A stretch of 64,000 nucleotides of DNA, from NCBI GenBank assembly GCA_026120185.1, contig JANUWF010001176.1, positions 7,995,414 through 8,059,413 of the forward strand. Reading direction: 5' to 3'. This document shows, piece after piece, positions 61,987 to 64,000 of the stretch. The notes under the pieces were generated by a model. It made no database searches and was not told the origin of the DNA. It saw only the letters and a program-made list of their open reading frames with translations. Numbering within the stretch: position 1 is the stretch's first letter; the number at the start of each line of letters is the position of its first letter. A program made the position numbers and the translations under genes. Source of the stretch: Voacanga thouarsii (Eukaryota > Streptophyta > Magnoliopsida > Gentianales > Apocynaceae).

Positions 61987-63353
61987 TGAAAAACCTTAGA
62001 GGGGGAGGGGGGGGGGGGGTGACTAAGGTTTTTAGCAAGCAAAAATACTTTTTTCGATTTATCTAAAACGCTGAACAAGGATGATCTCAAAGATGCTTGA
62101 ACTGACCTTATAGATGTATAGAAAGTTATCCAAGCACTCGTAGATGTATATTCAGTTTTAGACAGTGAAAGAACATAAAAAATAGTACATGAACAATTGA
62201 ATGAAATGAGACAAGAGATGTATAGTGGTTCGATCAACAATGATCTACGTCCACTACCTTAAGCCTCAAACTTAAGGATTTTCAACCATATTTCATTAAC
62301 CTCACTTAATGAAACTATTTCACATACAAGAGAAGATCACTACACTAGATTTTTCACAACCTCTTAGTTATGCAAACATATCAAGGATCACCTCACTATA
62401 TTTTACACCACAACCTTGATACAAACACAGAACAAGGATCACCCCAATGGGTTTTACTACACAACCTTGAACATAAATCAATACAAGACTCACCTCTATG
62501 GGTTTTACACCTTGACACAAACACAAAACAAGAATCACCCCAATGGGTTTTACCACACAACCTTGAACATGATGGGTTTTACACCACAACCTTGCACAAC
62601 AATGGAGATTTGAATATCAATAGAAAAGAAATAAGCTCACTTACTTGAGTAGATGATTACTCGGATATAAGGCACAAATACTTTTATCTTTGATACACAA
62701 TGAACTCACTTTGAAGCTAGATAAAAGGAGATTTTTGAAAAATATTGAGCAATAACGTTTCTAAGATAGATGTTTCAAAAATCTTATGTCTAATCTTGCT
62801 TTAAGGGCTATTTATAGAGACAAAAAGTGGAGTGCCAATGGTCATAAAAAAACGGCTATAAATTTTCTGTTTAAACTCATCCGAGTTTTGGACGAAGATG
62901 CATCCAAAAGATAAGTCCAAAATGGCACATTCCTGACAGAAAATTTTCAACCCAGTTTATAGGAATTTGGATGAACCTTTTGGACTCAAACTGTTCCATC
63001 CAAAATTCTGTGAATTTTAAAAACTTTGAAAACATCTCATTTGAAGCTTCAAGGTAAAGTCAAATGAATCAAAAGATATGAAGACATAGAAATTAATAAA
63101 TATACCTTAATAATACTTCCTAGTCTATCATTCTTCATAAAGAGCTTCCTTGATATATAACTTCTTATACTTTAATTTTCTCATTTTGATATTTTAATCT
63201 TGAAATCGGCGATGAATGAGTTGTCAACAATTCATATCTGAAGACTTTTGAAGAATAAAGGTCAAACGTGTCCTATCACAATAAATTGACAAGTTAATCC
63301 ATATTAATGTTTGTCATAAATTAAAACATAGAAGAAAGCTCTCAGGGCTAACA
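61987..63353 (-). repeat. SIRE 5' LTR
   Basis: 1367 bp, TG...CA termini. It is more complete in the promoter part than the 3' LTR. It has a G-rich run near 61998-62019 that is shorter in the 3' LTR. Confidence 0.9.
62809..62817 (-). promoter_or_regulatory. TATA box of the SIRE 5' LTR
   Basis: CTATAAATA on the minus strand. It lies in the block of about 84 bases that is absent from the 3' LTR. Confidence 0.6.
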
Positions 63354-63358
63354 GCTCA

Positions 63359-64000
63359 TGTCGCTTCCCTCGATATGCCTTTCACGCTTTTCCAACAGCT
63401 TCACGACTGAATAGGTACTTCGGCTCTTTTGCCTATAGCTACTAAGGATGTATGGTGAATAACTTTGGAGGTTCTTCTTACTCTTTTTCTTACCCTTAGT
63501 TATTGAGAATTTAGAAACTAAACATTGTTATTGGAACAAATAGTTGCAAAGAGATTTTTTATTCACAATAGTGAGGGTTGCTCACTAAAATTTTTTACTA
63601 ATTTGTAGATAGGCACCACTTAATTAGATTTCCCTCTTGAATGTAGTTCATTGATGATTAGATGAGACAGTTGATTTTATCTTTATTGAGCCAATTGACC
63701 AAACCTCTATTTGATCCCTTTAAATTCTATATTCGAAGTTGCGATCAGATCTATTCATTAAAAAGAATCTATTCAATCCATTTCTTATGTACCCATAGGT
63801 ATAATATGGGATTTGAATCAAATTTCAGATCAATCTCTATTGATTGATTGCTTCTATTATGTTGTTGCTAGCAAATACCACCCTTTTTGGTTGTGGATCT
63901 TCCAAATCATTCCCGCAGGATATCCGGACCCATTTTTTTCTGATCCTTTCGAGAAAAAGATTCATTCTTTTCATAAAAAATAGGAGGTAGAACCAATAAA
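63359..64000. other. Flank right of the SIRE element, organelle-like
   Basis: This continues the sequence that stops at 48109, because the target duplication joins them. No gene was recognised. The second half (about 63480-64000) has the texture of chloroplast intergenic DNA, ending in AGGAGGTAGAACC, but I could not place it. It may be a plastid-derived insertion or plain nuclear DNA. Confidence 0.3.

Larger units (their letters stand above)
48115..63353 (-). mobile_element. SIRE/Maximus-lineage Ty1/copia retrotransposon, full-length but inactive
   Basis: Both LTRs start TGTTAGCCCTGAG and end AAGGTTTTTCA on the minus strand. They are flanked by the same 5 bases, GCTCA (48110-48114 and 63354-63358), so the outer boundaries are intact. 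From high to low coordinates the order is 5' LTR, Met-tRNA primer-binding site, gag with zinc knuckle, a second knuckle, protease, integrase, RT, RNase H, envelope-like ORF, polypurine tract and 3' LTR. The extra ORF after pol and the AAAAAGGGGGAGAT tract are hallmarks of the SIRE lineage. Minus the nested Tekay solo LTR (50409-54666), the element is about 11 kb, normal for this lineage. Stops and frameshifts occur in every ORF. Confidence 0.92.

Overview
This is AT-rich nuclear DNA from a flowering plant, almost certainly a eudicot. Three intron-containing genes with plant protein signatures sit among nested retroelements of plant-specific lineages: Ty3/gypsy Tekay-type with a chromodomain, Ty1/copia SIRE-type with an envelope-like ORF, a TRIM array, a LINE and a SINE. 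Nothing bacterial (operons, CRISPR, Shine-Dalgarno-led genes) is present. The species cannot be named from the sequence.

Layout. 1-12140 is a transposon graveyard. It holds a 4.2 kb Tekay LTR on the minus strand with the chromodomain end of its polyprotein beside it, a second LTR fragment that switches strand at about 6727, a gutted gag-integrase remnant, an inverted integrase piece, a three-LTR TRIM tandem array and a LINE remnant that also switches strand. 12141-14930 is gene-free. 15180-18353 (+) encodes a class I LOB-domain transcription factor close to LBD4, in two exons with a 2.7 kb intron. 19827-25477 (-) is a four-exon gene for a conserved plant protein of unknown function (480 aa). 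30225-36329 (-) is an old copia element with diverged LTRs, interrupted by a 1.28 kb solo-LTR-like insertion. 37089-38721 is a non-autonomous Mutator-like element with long inverted repeats and a 9-bp target duplication, followed by a mariner/Stowaway-like element. 41309-45646 (-) is a six-exon gene for a 440-aa membrane/coiled-coil protein of unknown function. 48115-63353 (-) is a structurally complete but coding-dead SIRE-lineage copia element (LTRs, PBS, gag, pol, envelope-like ORF, PPT, 5-bp TSD GCTCA) that carries a nested 4.26 kb Tekay solo LTR with its own TSD (TGCAG). The last 640 bases have an organelle-like look but were not identified.

How the parts relate. The three genes are unrelated single-copy host genes. 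The rest is successive insertion, recombination and decay. The relative order can be read in several places: SINE into a Tekay LTR ancestor; SIRE insertion, then a Tekay insertion into it, then LTR-LTR recombination to a solo LTR. No clearly new biological system was found. The items most worth checking are the repeated strand-switch junctions in 6.7-11.6 kb, the loss of the TATA segment from one SIRE LTR, the envelope-like ORF, and the two uncharacterised host genes.
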